Positions 40,556-48,943 of a DNA stretch of 64,000 nt are shown here, piece after piece; within the stretch, counting starts at the first letter, position 1; every line of letters starts with the position of its first letter. The DNA is taken from NCBI GenBank assembly GCA_050329415.1, contig JBHJOS010000021.1, positions 17,900 through 81,899 on the forward strand, given 5' to 3'. This DNA is from JANNOG01 sp050329415. Its GTDB lineage: Bacteria > Actinomycetota > Actinomycetes > Actinomycetales > JBBAYJ01. The notes beneath the pieces are model-generated. The model did not search any database. It worked only from the letters and a program-made list of their open reading frames with translations, and had not been told where the DNA came from. The translations under genes were made by a program, and so were the position numbers.

Positions 40556-41947
40556 ATGTCACGGGTGGGGAATCTGAGCGATGCGCTGGCGGTCGTGGAG
40601 ACCGCCGTCGCGCCGCTGCGGGACCTGCTCGGAGAGGGGTCCTGGCGGGTTCCGGAGCCGGATCTCCTCGACGCGCTGGGCACGCTCGCCAGGATCAGGG
40701 GCGCTGTCGAGGCGGCCCACCTCGGTGCCGTGCGCGAGATCGACGCCCGTGGCATCGCCGGGTCCGTGGGTTCGTCGCCGGTGGCGACCACCACCGCGGG
40801 GCTCGTTCGCGAGTCGACCGGAGCGTCGCCGGCACAGGCGCGACGCGACGTGGCGGCCGCTCGCGCCACCGGCCCGGGCGAGGCGCTGGGTGAGTTCGGC
40901 ACTCGGCTGGCCCTGGGGCAGGTGCGCCGGGAGCACGTGGACGTCGCGGTCCGGTGCCTGGACCGGATCCCTCGCCATCTGCTCCGCCAGCCGGAGGAGT
41001 CGGAGCAGCCGGAGAGCGGGACCGGGGCGCGGGAGATCGTGGCCGGGTTCCTGCTGCGGATCGCCGACTCGCGAGCCGACGACCGGACGCTGGATCGCCA
41101 CGCCCAGCAGTTGCTGGCTCACCTGGCGCCGGATCCCGAGGATCGTCGCGACCCGGACGCGCCTGCGCGGCGGTTCCTCGACCTCGGCGACGACGACACC
41201 GGCATGGTCACCGGCCGGTTCGCCCTCGACCCCGTGGCCGGTGCCGAGCTGCGCACGGCGTTGGCGGAGTGGTCCGCGCCGGAGCCGCTGACCGACGCCG
41301 ACGGCCGCCCCCTGCGGGATCCGCGCACTCCACGGCAGCGTCGTGCCGACGCCCTGTCCCGCCTGGTCGAGGCCGCCCGGGGGATCGCCGCGCCGCGCCG
41401 CGGCGAGCGGCCGCGGGTCGTCCTCCACACCACCGCGGCCCAGCTCGCGGGCGCCGGCGCAGGTCTCGCCACCACGGAGTCCGGGGAACCCGTGGCGCCG
41501 TGGGTGCTGGGTCGGCTGGCGTGCGACGCGGTTCTGCAGCGTGTGCTCGACGACCCCTCGCTCGGCCCGCTCGACGTGGGGCGCGAGCACCGGCTGGTCA
41601 CCCTCGCCCAGCGCCGGGCGCTGGCGGCGCGGGACGGCGGGTGCCTGGTGTGCGGCGCGCAGCCGGACTGGTGCGACGCCCATCACGTCGTCCCCTGGTC
41701 CCAGGGCGGCGCGACCGACCTCGACAACCTCGCCCTGCTCTGTCCCGGCCACCACACCGCCGTCCACGCCGGGACCTGGGTCCTCGACCGCGACGACGAG
41801 GATCATCTGGTCCTCGTCCCACCACGGCACGTGGACCCGAGCCGGACACCGCGCCGACCGGTCCGGCATCTCGTCGCCGAGGTGATCTCGGAGGCTGAGG
41901 AGGTCCTGCGCGCCGCCCTCGACAGAAGCCCGGTTCTACGACAGTGA
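40556..41947 (+). CDS. DUF222 domain HNH endonuclease (463 aa)
   Basis: This is a member of the large actinobacterial DUF222-HNH family (13E12 repeat-like), often present in many copies per genome. The DUF222 region spans roughly residues 20-330. The C-terminal HNH motif reads GGCLVCGAQPDWCDAHHVVP, WSQGGATDLDNLALLCPGHH and TAVHAG, with both zinc Cys pairs and the catalytic His. The family is thought to include mobile or selfish nucleases, though activity is rarely tested. It lies at the edge of a decayed segment, consistent with a rearrangement site. Confidence 0.92.
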   Translation: MSRVGNLSDALAVVETAVAPLRDLLGEGSWRVPEPDLLDALGTLARIRGAVEAAHLGAVREIDARGIAGSVGSSPVATTTAGLVRESTGASPAQARRDVAAARATGPGEALGEFGTRLALGQVRREHVDVAVRCLDRIPRHLLRQPEESEQPESGTGAREIVAGFLLRIADSRADDRTLDRHAQQLLAHLAPDPEDRRDPDAPARRFLDLGDDDTGMVTGRFALDPVAGAELRTALAEWSAPEPLTDADGRPLRDPRTPRQRRADALSRLVEAARGIAAPRRGERPRVVLHTTAAQLAGAGAGLATTESGEPVAPWVLGRLACDAVLQRVLDDPSLGPLDVGREHRLVTLAQRRALAARDGGCLVCGAQPDWCDAHHVVPWSQGGATDLDNLALLCPGHHTAVHAGTWVLDRDDEDHLVLVPPRHVDPSRTPRRPVRHLVAEVISEAEEVLRAALDRSPVLRQ

Positions 41948-41961
41948 CGCCTCGGTGACTG

Positions 41962-42654
41962 TCACTGACGGTCAGGCGCGCCGACGGTGGCCGCGTCCCC
42001 CGGGGCCGGCTGGTACGACACCTGGCAGAACCCGTGGTTGCAGTACCCCCCGGGGTTCATCTGCAGGTACTGCTGGTGGTAGTCCTCGGCGTAGTAGAAC
42101 CGGCCCGCCTGGTCCGCGGGGCGGATCTCGGTCGAGATCTTTCCGTAGCCCTGCTCGGTGAGGCGCTGCTGGTACCGGCGCCGCGAGGTCTCGGCCACTG
42201 CGGCCTGCTCCGGGGTGGTGGGGTAGATCGCCGAGCGGTACTGGGTGCCGACGTCGTTGCCCTGGCGGTTCGGCGTGGTCGGGTCGTGGTTCTCCCAGAA
42301 CTCCTTGAGCAGGGTCTCGTACGACACCCGGGCCGGGTCGAACACCACGAGCACCGCCTCCGCGTGACCGGTGCGGGTGGTGCAGACCTCCTCATAGGTC
42401 GGGTGGGGCGTGTACCCGCCCTGGTAGCCGACCGCCGTGGTCCAGACCCCGGGCAGCTTCCACATGATCCGCTCCAGGCCCCAGAAGCAACCGGCGGCCA
42501 GGTAGGCGACCTCGTGACCCGCGGGGAACGGCGGTGTCAGAGGGTTGCCGAGCACGGTGTGCCGGCCCGGGACGCGGACCGCCGTGTCCCGGCCTCGCAG
42601 GGCCTCGTCCGGAGTGACCATCCGCTGCTTGTCGGCGCGCGAACCGAAGATCAT
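41962..42654 (-). CDS. msrA: Peptide-methionine (S)-S-oxide reductase MsrA (230 aa)
   Basis: MsrA repairs oxidised methionine in proteins. The active-site motif GCFWGLERIM holds the catalytic Cys. VGYQGGYTPHPTYEEVCTTR, HAEAVLVVFDP, RSAIYPTTPEQ and AEDYHQQYLQMNPGGYC are conserved family segments. The resolving cysteines are in GGYCNHGFCQVSYQ. It has a longer N-terminus (about 55 residues) like E. coli MsrA. GAGGAGG precedes ATG 42654. Confidence 0.96.
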   Translation of the reverse strand: MIFGSRADKQRMVTPDEALRGRDTAVRVPGRHTVLGNPLTPPFPAGHEVAYLAAGCFWGLERIMWKLPGVWTTAVGYQGGYTPHPTYEEVCTTRTGHAEAVLVVFDPARVSYETLLKEFWENHDPTTPNRQGNDVGTQYRSAIYPTTPEQAAVAETSRRRYQQRLTEQGYGKISTEIRPADQAGRFYYAEDYHQQYLQMNPGGYCNHGFCQVSYQPAPGDAATVGAPDRQ

Positions 42655-42748
42655 CCGAGTCCTCCTCGTGTCGATGTCCCCACGCTCCCTCAACCGTGAT
42701 CTCGGGGTGGACGTTCCCGGGGCGGTCCCGCGTTGCAGCGAGGGTGAC

Positions 42749-42754
42749 TAGCCT
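42749..42754 (+). promoter_or_regulatory. -10 box of the cystathionine gamma-synthase-like gene
   Basis: TAGCCT ends 7 nt before GTG 42762, and no ribosome binding site is present, again suggesting a leaderless transcript. The divergent msrA gene shares this 107-bp control region. Confidence 0.4.
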
Positions 42755-42761
42755 CGCGTCC

Positions 42762-44012
42762 GTGACCACCACCGGAGCCGCCCAGGGGTTCACGACCCGC
42801 GCCATCCACGCCGGGCAGGAGCCGGACCCGGCCACCGGGGCCGTCATCGTGCCGATCTACGCGACGACGACGTATGCCCAGGACGGCGTCGGCGGGCTGC
42901 GCACCGGGCTCGGCACCGGGTACGAGTACTCCCGGTCCGGCAACCCGACCCGCACCGCGCTGGAGGCGGCGCTCGCCGCGCTCGAGGCCCCGCCGGGCGT
43001 CACTGCCCGGGCGCTCACCTTCGCCTCCGGCCTCGCCGCGGAGGACGCTCTGCTCCGAGTCGTCACCCGTCCCGGGGATCACGTCGTGGTCGGCGACGAC
43101 GCCTACGGCGGCACGTACCGGCTGATTGCCCGGGTGCTCGGACCCTGGGGGGTCGAGCACACGACGGCACCCCTGGGTGACCCGGATGCAGTGGCCGCCG
43201 CGATCGTGCCCGGGCGCACCCGCCTGGTCTGGGCCGAGACACCGACGAACCCCCTGCTCGGGGTCGCGGACATCTCCACGCTGGCCGATGTCGCCCACCG
43301 GGCGGGCGCCCTGCTCGTCGTCGACAACACCTTCGCCACCCCGTACCTGCAGAACCCGCTCGCCCTGGGTGCCGACGTGGTCGTGCACTCGACGACGAAG
43401 TACATCGGTGGTCACTCCGACGTCGTCGGCGGCGCGCTGGTCGTGGCCGACGGCTCGACCGGCCCGGCCGACGGGTCCGGGTCGCCCGTCCCGGTCGACC
43501 CCCACACCGGCGAGCCGCTGGCCGACCGCCTGGCCTTCCTTCAGAACGCCATGGGCGCCGTGCCCGGGCCGTTCGACGCCTTCCTCACCCTGCGTGGGCT
43601 CAAGACCCTGGCCGTGCGGATGGACCGCCACTGCGACAACGCCGAGGCGATCGTTGAGTGGCTGGACGCCCGCACCGACGTCGTCGAGGTGCGCTACCCG
43701 GGCCTCGCCGGCTCGCCCGGCCACGACGTCGCGCTCAAGCAGATGCGCCGCTTCGGCGGCATGGTGTCGTTCCGGCCCACGGGCGGGCGCGACGCCGCAC
43801 TCGCGGTCTGCGCGGCCACCCGGGTGTTCACCCTCGCCGAGAGCCTCGGCGGGATCGAGTCGCTCATCGAGCACCCGGCCGACATGACGCACGCCAGCGT
43901 CACCGGCTCGGCGCTGGAGGTGCCGGACGACCTGGTCCGGCTCTCCGTCGGGATCGAGGACGTCGACGACCTGCTGGCAGACCTCGACCGGGCACTGGCG
44001 GCCGCTCGCTGA
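42762..44012 (+). CDS. Cystathionine gamma-synthase/lyase family PLP enzyme (416 aa)
   Basis: This is a type I PLP enzyme of the trans-sulfuration family (MetB/MetC/CGL). GFTTRAIHAGQEPDPATGAV opens the protein. YEYSRSGNPTRTALE and ALTFASGLAAEDALL are conserved family segments, PLP is bound by Lys in VVHSTTKYIGGHSDVVGG, and the C-terminus reads VFTLAESLGGIESLIEHP. It could be MetB (synthase) or a gamma-lyase; the sequence alone does not decide. Pairing with msrA across a shared promoter links it with methionine metabolism. Confidence 0.9.
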   Translation: MTTTGAAQGFTTRAIHAGQEPDPATGAVIVPIYATTTYAQDGVGGLRTGLGTGYEYSRSGNPTRTALEAALAALEAPPGVTARALTFASGLAAEDALLRVVTRPGDHVVVGDDAYGGTYRLIARVLGPWGVEHTTAPLGDPDAVAAAIVPGRTRLVWAETPTNPLLGVADISTLADVAHRAGALLVVDNTFATPYLQNPLALGADVVVHSTTKYIGGHSDVVGGALVVADGSTGPADGSGSPVPVDPHTGEPLADRLAFLQNAMGAVPGPFDAFLTLRGLKTLAVRMDRHCDNAEAIVEWLDARTDVVEVRYPGLAGSPGHDVALKQMRRFGGMVSFRPTGGRDAALAVCAATRVFTLAESLGGIESLIEHPADMTHASVTGSALEVPDDLVRLSVGIEDVDDLLADLDRALAAAR

Positions 44013-44849
44013 TCATTCCCGACGGCGGGTGACGTAGCAGGCCCGCACTTCCGGCGGCAGCTTCTCCACGGCATACCGGACGGTGACCCGGGCCAGGCGG
44101 TGGTGGTGGGTGTCGAGGAAGTCGAGCAGCCGGGCGTGGTCCCGGTGCCCCACCTCGCGGAGCATCCAGCCGGTGGCCTTGTGGACCAGGTCGTCGCGCT
44201 CGCCGACGAGCCGACCGGCGACCGCCAGCGTCCAGCCGGGCCGCCCGTCCCGCGTGAACGCCCAGGTCGCCATGACGGCGATCCGACGCCGCCACCGCGA
44301 CGGGGAGGCCACCAGCCCGTCGAGGATCCGCGCCGCCGCGCCGTCGTCCGGCTCCGTGGCCGCCGTGGTCGTCGCCAGCCAGGTGCCGAGGACGTGCGGG
44401 GCGGACACGTCGACCAGGTCCCAGTTGTCGACGGCGTCGGCGTGCGCCAGGTAGAAGCGGGCGAGCGGCTCCAGCGCGCCCGGACCGCGGCGGGCGGCGG
44501 CCCGGGCGCGGCCGTCGAGGACCGCCAGGGCCGCGAACCGGTGCTCGTGGACCGGGTCGGCGAGCAGCGCCGCGAGGTCGTCGTCGGTCGCGGCGCGGCC
44601 GTGCCGGCGGGCGACCTCGCGGACGTGCGGGATGCGGACCCCGAGGAAGACGTCGCCCTCGCCGTACCCGCCGGGACCGGTGCGGAAGTACCCGGCGAGG
44701 AACTCGGCATGACCCGGGTCGGCCGCCGCGGCCAGCTCCGCCCGGACCGCCTGCGCCACCGGCGGCCCGCTGAGCGCGCTGTCCGTGGCGTGGCCGCTGC
44801 CTGTGCTGCCTGTGCTGCCTGTGCTGCCCGCCCTGCCCGCGCTGCTCAC
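44013..44849 (-). CDS. AlkD-like DNA alkylation repair protein (278 aa)
   Basis: This HEAT-like-repeat DNA glycosylase family excises alkylated bases. YFRTGPGGYGEGDVFLGVRI and PHVREVARRHG are the family's N-terminal motif, RFAALAVLDGRARAAARRG the middle repeat, and DNWDLVDVSAPHVLGTWL and VHKATGWMLREVGHRD the conserved active-region segments. GTG 44849 overlaps the hydroxyacid dehydrogenase stop by 4 bp. The N-terminus carries a GSTGSTGSTGSG run from a 9-nt repeat. Confidence 0.88.
   Translation of the reverse strand: MSSAGRAGSTGSTGSTGSGHATDSALSGPPVAQAVRAELAAAADPGHAEFLAGYFRTGPGGYGEGDVFLGVRIPHVREVARRHGRAATDDDLAALLADPVHEHRFAALAVLDGRARAAARRGPGALEPLARFYLAHADAVDNWDLVDVSAPHVLGTWLATTTAATEPDDGAAARILDGLVASPSRWRRRIAVMATWAFTRDGRPGWTLAVAGRLVGERDDLVHKATGWMLREVGHRDHARLLDFLDTHHHRLARVTVRYAVEKLPPEVRACYVTRRRE
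44796..44830 (-). repeat. 9-nt tandem repeat at the start of the AlkD-like gene
   Basis: On the plus strand GCTGCCTGT is repeated three times (44796-44822), followed by a partial copy. It encodes a Gly-Ser-Thr linker before the repair domain and could vary in copy number. Confidence 0.75.
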
Positions 44850-45751
44850 CGGTCCACCCGGTTGAGCATCGGCTCCCCGGTCGCCCAGCGGTGCAGCTGC
44901 TCGGCGAGGAACCGCTTGGCCCGCGGGTAGAACGTCGCCGACCCGCCGGCCACGTGCGGGGTCACGAGCGCTCCGGGTGCTCGCCACAACGGGTGGTCGA
45001 GAGGCAGCGGTTCCGGGTCGGTGACATCGAGGGCGGCCCGGATCCGGCCCTGCTCGGCCAGCAGCGCCTGCGTGTCGAGGACGGGGCCGCGGGCGACATT
45101 GACCACGAGCGCGCCGTCGGGCAGCCGGGCGAGCCGGCGCCGGTCCAGCAGACCCCGGGTAGCCTCGGTCAGCGGAGTGAGCAGCACCACGACATCGGCG
45201 CGGGGGAGCTCGTCGTCCAGTGCCTCGATCCCGAGCACGCCCTGCGCCGGTCGAGCCCGACGCGCCAGCGGCACCACCTCGACCTCGAACGGGCGCAACC
45301 GGGCGGCCAGCGCCTCGCCGATGCTGCCGAAGCCCACGATCAGCACTCGCGAGCCTGCGAGGGAGCGGGTGTAGTGCGGCTGCCAGCGACCCGCCGCCTG
45401 GTCCCGGACCCAGCGGGGCAGGTCCCGCTGGGCCGCGAGCATCAGCCCGACCGCGTGCTCGGCGGTGCTGGCGTCGTGCAGGCCCCGGCCGGAGTGCAGG
45501 TCCACGCCGTCCGGCAGGTGGGGCAGCACCGCGTCGACCCCGGCGGTCAGCACCTGCACGGCGCGCAGCGCCGGGAGGTCTGCGATCACCTCGAGGGTCC
45601 GCGCGGGGCCGCCGTAGGGGACGACGTACAGCTCGACGGCCCGGACGTCAGGCGGCTCGCCGGAGCCGTCCCACTCCACCCACGACACCGCCTCAGGGAT
45701 GGCGACGTCAGGCCACGGGATCAGGACGGTGGGCGGTGTGTCCGCGGGCAC
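44846..45751 (-). CDS. D-2-hydroxyacid dehydrogenase (301 aa)
   Basis: This is an NAD(P)-dependent D-isomer-specific hydroxyacid dehydrogenase. The dinucleotide motif is GSRVLIVGFGSIGEALAARL. The catalytic Arg is in VVNVARGPVLDTQAL, Glu in LDVTDPEPLPLDHPLW and His in ALVTPHVAGGSA. GTG 45751 gives a typical N-terminus (PTVLIPWPDVAIPE). It is translationally coupled to the AlkD-like gene and divergent from the lycopene cyclase with 19 bp between starts. The substrate is unknown. Confidence 0.9.
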   Translation of the reverse strand: MPADTPPTVLIPWPDVAIPEAVSWVEWDGSGEPPDVRAVELYVVPYGGPARTLEVIADLPALRAVQVLTAGVDAVLPHLPDGVDLHSGRGLHDASTAEHAVGLMLAAQRDLPRWVRDQAAGRWQPHYTRSLAGSRVLIVGFGSIGEALAARLRPFEVEVVPLARRARPAQGVLGIEALDDELPRADVVVLLTPLTEATRGLLDRRRLARLPDGALVVNVARGPVLDTQALLAEQGRIRAALDVTDPEPLPLDHPLWRAPGALVTPHVAGGSATFYPRAKRFLAEQLHRWATGEPMLNRVDR

Positions 45752-45770
45752 TGCGGCATTGTGGTTGCTG

Positions 45771-46889
45771 ATGGGACCGGAGTGGGACGCCGTCGTGTGC
45801 GGCGGGGGCGCGGCGGGTCTCGTGCTCGCCGCCGAGCTCGCCGGGCCAGCCGCACCATTCGGCCGAGTGCTGGTCGTCGACGACGGATCCCATCCCGTCG
45901 ACCGGCGGACCTGGGCCTTCTGGGCGCGCCGGGACGTGGTCCTCGATCCCGCCGTCGTGGCCCGCTGGGGGCGCCTGCGGGTGCATGCGGGAGACGGTGA
46001 CCGTGCCCTCCCGATCGCGCCGTACGAGTACCGGCTGGTCCACGGCGAGGTGCTGGGCTCGGTCGTCGACCGGAGGGCCGGCGCCGCGCTCACTCGGCTC
46101 ACGGGTCGCGTCGACGATGTGGTGGACGCCGGGACGCACGGGGTCGCAGTCGTCGACGGCGTGGGCGTGACCGCCTGGTGGGTGTTCGACAGCCGCCCGC
46201 CGGCGCCCGCCCGGCCGGGGGAGCCGCGGATGAGCTTTGCAGGGTGCACAGTCGCCGCCGCCGACGACGCCTTCGACCCGTCGACGGCGACCTTCCTCGA
46301 CTTCCGGGTCCGAGCGGCAGGGGTCGTGCGGTTCGGCTACGTCCTCCCGACGTCACCGCGAGCGGCGCTGGTGGACGTCGTCACGCTGTCGACAGCCACC
46401 CCCGGTGGAGCCGGCCGGGAGGATCTCGACGGCTACGTCCACGGGGTGCTCGGCGTGAGCGGCACGGTGCGCGATCACGAAGCGGGCGAAGTCCCGCTTC
46501 GGGAGGAGTCCCGGCGGGCGCCCCGGGGCCGCGTGGTGCGGGTGGGACGCCGCGCCGGCCTGCTGCGGCCGGCCACGGGCTTCGCGGTCGACCGCATCGC
46601 GCGGGACGCCGCCCGCATCCGGTGGTCCCTGGGGCGGTACGGCCACCCGCACGCCAGGTCCTCGCGGCGCGCCCGGCACCGGTGGCTGGACCGCGTGCTC
46701 CTCGACGTCATGGCGCACGACCCGGACCGGATCGAGGCCGCCTTCGCCGCTCTGTTCGCCCGCAACCCGCCGGCGCGGGTCCTGCGGTTCCTCGACGAGG
46801 ACACCTCGCCGGCGGAGGAGGTCGCCCTCGTCGCGACCCTGCCGCCGTGGCCGTTCCTGCGGGCCGCCCGCCGGGTGCTCCTGCGGTGA
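45771..46889 (+). CDS. Lycopene cyclase, CrtY/CrtL-type flavoprotein (372 aa)
   Basis: This is an FAD/NAD-binding cyclase that closes the ends of lycopene to make cyclic carotenoids such as beta-carotene, the precursor of retinal. The dinucleotide motif is WDAVVCGGGAAGLVLAAELA. RTWAFWARRDVVLD (like the family's W-x-x-W region), FDSRPPAP and FLDFRV follow. The C-terminal LLRPATGFAVDRIARDA is the cyclase G-Y/F motif and FLDEDTSPAEEVALVATLP closes the family match. It converges with the VWA gene (5 bp apart) of the rhodopsin operon. No carotenoid-cleaving dioxygenase is in this window. Confidence 0.85.
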   Translation: MGPEWDAVVCGGGAAGLVLAAELAGPAAPFGRVLVVDDGSHPVDRRTWAFWARRDVVLDPAVVARWGRLRVHAGDGDRALPIAPYEYRLVHGEVLGSVVDRRAGAALTRLTGRVDDVVDAGTHGVAVVDGVGVTAWWVFDSRPPAPARPGEPRMSFAGCTVAAADDAFDPSTATFLDFRVRAAGVVRFGYVLPTSPRAALVDVVTLSTATPGGAGREDLDGYVHGVLGVSGTVRDHEAGEVPLREESRRAPRGRVVRVGRRAGLLRPATGFAVDRIARDAARIRWSLGRYGHPHARSSRRARHRWLDRVLLDVMAHDPDRIEAAFAALFARNPPARVLRFLDEDTSPAEEVALVATLPPWPFLRAARRVLLR

Positions 46890-46894
46890 CCCGG

Positions 46895-48118
46895 TCAGCC
46901 CGGGGACCGGCCGGTCCGCCCTCGCAGCACCCACCACGCCATGGCCGCACCCGCCGCGACGACCGCGGCCCCCGCGGCGGCCGCTGCCCACCGAGCGGCC
47001 GGCGGCAGGGACACGTCGCCCGCCGCAGCGGTCCGGGCGGGCTCGACCTCGACGAGACCGAGGTCCGCCGTGACCTCGGCGGGCACGTCCAGCCCCAGGT
47101 CGTCGAGAGCGCCCGACCACTCGCTCGCCAGCGAGCCGCGCAGCCGGGCGGCCACGTCCTCCGGGGCCGGGTCGCCGGTGGCCCGCAACGTCACGGTGAC
47201 GGGGACCTCCTCGCCCGGAGCGAGCTCGATCGCCGGTGGAAGCCCCCGGACCGCCACCCCGGGACCGGCGTCGAGCGCGAGGTCGCGCACGGCCCACGGC
47301 ACGTGGGACGCCGAGGACCGCAGGGTCAGGGTCCACGGCACAGGCTCCGGGCCGACGCTCGGCGGGGGCGGGGCGTCGATCCGGACCTCCGCCGCCGCGT
47401 CCGGTGCCAGGAGCGCCCGGGCCTCGGCCCGCCGGGCAGCCGCCAGAGGGACGTCGAGGGCGGCCCGGACGTCGGCGGGGGAGGCCGCCTGCAGGACTGT
47501 GGGAGAGGGGAACACGGCGCCGAGGGCCGTGGCCCCGTCGGCGCCGGACAACGGCACCGAGTAGGCGGACACGCCGGGGACGGCGCGCGCCCGGTCGGCG
47601 AGTGCCCGCCACGCCGGGTCCTCGTCGGTCACCGGCACCGGGTAGGGGCTGCCGGGTCCCGGCTCGTGCGTGCCGTCACTCACCAGGGCGACCGTGCGCA
47701 CGGCGGCGGGGGTGTTCTCCAGGACGGTGACGACCTGCTCGAACGCCCGGCCGATGTCGGTGAACTCGCCGTCGGCCGTCGGCGGCAGGCACGCCGCGAT
47801 CCCCGCCGGGTCGGCCGCCGCGAAGACCCCGGGGCCGCACTGCCGGGGGGCGACGTCGAAGGTGACGACGGACACCTGGTCCGCTGGGTCCAGCGCGCCC
47901 ACGACGTCGGCGACCGCCGCGGTGACGGCCGGGTAGGCGCCGGACTCCTGCATCGACCCCGAGGTGTCGATCACGAGGATGTACAGGGCGGGGCCGGCCT
48001 CGTCCAGCGGCAGGGCGCTCATCACGTCGGAGAGCGGGACCTGGCGAGGCGCTGCGGCTGCGGGGGCGAGGGTCAGGACGGCAACGGCGACGGCCGCGGC
48101 GGCGGCGAGGGTCTGCAC
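46895..48118 (-). CDS. von Willebrand factor A domain protein, secreted with C-terminal anchor (407 aa)
   Basis: A signal peptide (LAAAAAVAVAVLTLAPAAAA) opens the protein. A VWA domain follows with the MIDAS motif LYILVIDTSGSMQ and the strand VRTVALVSDGTHEPG. A beta-rich region (residues about 240-370) precedes a single C-terminal helix, RWAAAAAGAAVVAAGAAMAW, and a basic tail. The protein thus faces outward, tethered to the membrane. GGAGGGG lies 7 nt before GTG 48118. It begins 29 bp after the rhodopsin stop and is probably co-transcribed. The partner bound by the VWA domain is unknown. Confidence 0.85.
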   Translation of the reverse strand: MQTLAAAAAVAVAVLTLAPAAAAPRQVPLSDVMSALPLDEAGPALYILVIDTSGSMQESGAYPAVTAAVADVVGALDPADQVSVVTFDVAPRQCGPGVFAAADPAGIAACLPPTADGEFTDIGRAFEQVVTVLENTPAAVRTVALVSDGTHEPGPGSPYPVPVTDEDPAWRALADRARAVPGVSAYSVPLSGADGATALGAVFPSPTVLQAASPADVRAALDVPLAAARRAEARALLAPDAAAEVRIDAPPPPSVGPEPVPWTLTLRSSASHVPWAVRDLALDAGPGVAVRGLPPAIELAPGEEVPVTVTLRATGDPAPEDVAARLRGSLASEWSGALDDLGLDVPAEVTADLGLVEVEPARTAAAGDVSLPPAARWAAAAAGAAVVAAGAAMAWWVLRGRTGRSPG

Positions 48119-48147
48119 CGTCGGTCCCCTCCGGTCCGTTCCCGTGA

Positions 48148-48930
48148 TCAGTTCCGGCCGGCGAGCAGGCTCTCGGCCGGGGTCCGGGCCGGCGTCGGCG
48201 CCGCTGCCCGGACCACGCTGTCGCGGGTCCGCGCCGCTGCCCGCCCGCCGAGGTACACCAGCACGCCGAGCCCGACCTTGTTGACGGCGTCGCCGACGTT
48301 GTAGAGCAGCTCGCGCACGTCCGGCGGGAAGCCGAGTGCCGGCTGGAGGTACCCGAGCGGGTAGACCGTCCACCCGAGGAGGACCAGCGCGGTCATCGCC
48401 CGGATCGTCACGACGGTGTGCCGGGGCACCCGGTCCGGCAGCCGCCGCAACGAGAGGAACAGCGGGACATAGAGGGCGAGGCCGGCGAGGCATCCGACGG
48501 CCCAGCCGCCGAGGTGCAGGACCGGGTCGTCGGGGTTGATCTCCCCCACGTAGCCGGCCGCCAGCATGACCAGGGCAGCCGTGATCAGCCAGGTCATGAA
48601 CGCCCGACCGTGCCGGCCCAGGCCGAGGTGGGCCGGGAACAGCGCCAGCATGAGCGGCACGGTGAGGAACCAGTCGATGTACCGGAACTCGGTGGGGAAA
48701 GCCCCGGTCCCAGCCCCGGTCGCCCCGTCGACGTATATCTCGCGCATGAACCAGTAATTGCCCGCGGCGATCGCGCACACCAGTGCCGAGACCGCGACCG
48801 AGACGCGGTACTCCGGCGCTACGTCACCACGTTCGGCGAACAGGAACACCGCCGCCGCAGCCATGGCGAAGAAGACGAGCAGGAAGGTGAAAGCCACGGC
48901 CTGCTCGAGCCCGGACAGCTCGGTGATCAC
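48148..48930 (-). CDS. Microbial (type 1) rhodopsin with D-T-L helix-C motif (260 aa)
   Basis: This is a seven-helix retinal protein of the proteorhodopsin/xanthorhodopsin/actinorhodopsin group. Helix C reads FRYIDWFLTVPLMLALF, giving Asp86, Thr90 and Leu97 at the positions of proteorhodopsin D97, T101 and E108. Helix G reads NVGDAVNKVGLGVLVYLGG, with the retinal Schiff-base Lys218 and Asp214. Helix B has Asn58 (AGNYWFMR) where proteorhodopsins have His75. Met94 at the tuning position (105) suggests green absorption. The missing donor carboxylate predicts a slow photocycle or sensory use. GAGGAG before GTG 48930 sets the start. It lies in an operon between a Roadblock-like and a VWA gene. Confidence 0.93.
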   Translation of the reverse strand: MITELSGLEQAVAFTFLLVFFAMAAAAVFLFAERGDVAPEYRVSVAVSALVCAIAAGNYWFMREIYVDGATGAGTGAFPTEFRYIDWFLTVPLMLALFPAHLGLGRHGRAFMTWLITAALVMLAAGYVGEINPDDPVLHLGGWAVGCLAGLALYVPLFLSLRRLPDRVPRHTVVTIRAMTALVLLGWTVYPLGYLQPALGFPPDVRELLYNVGDAVNKVGLGVLVYLGGRAAARTRDSVVRAAAPTPARTPAESLLAGRN

Positions 48931-48943
48931 TTCTGTGCTCCTC

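Noticed and set aside
45699..46889. The cyclase as a general FAD monooxygenase
   Set aside because: The cyclase-type W-region and C-terminal GF motif fit better, though an experimental test would settle it.
46178..48304. A 708-codon plus-strand frame across lycopene cyclase and VWA regions
   Set aside because: It crosses two real genes in other frames and has no domain.
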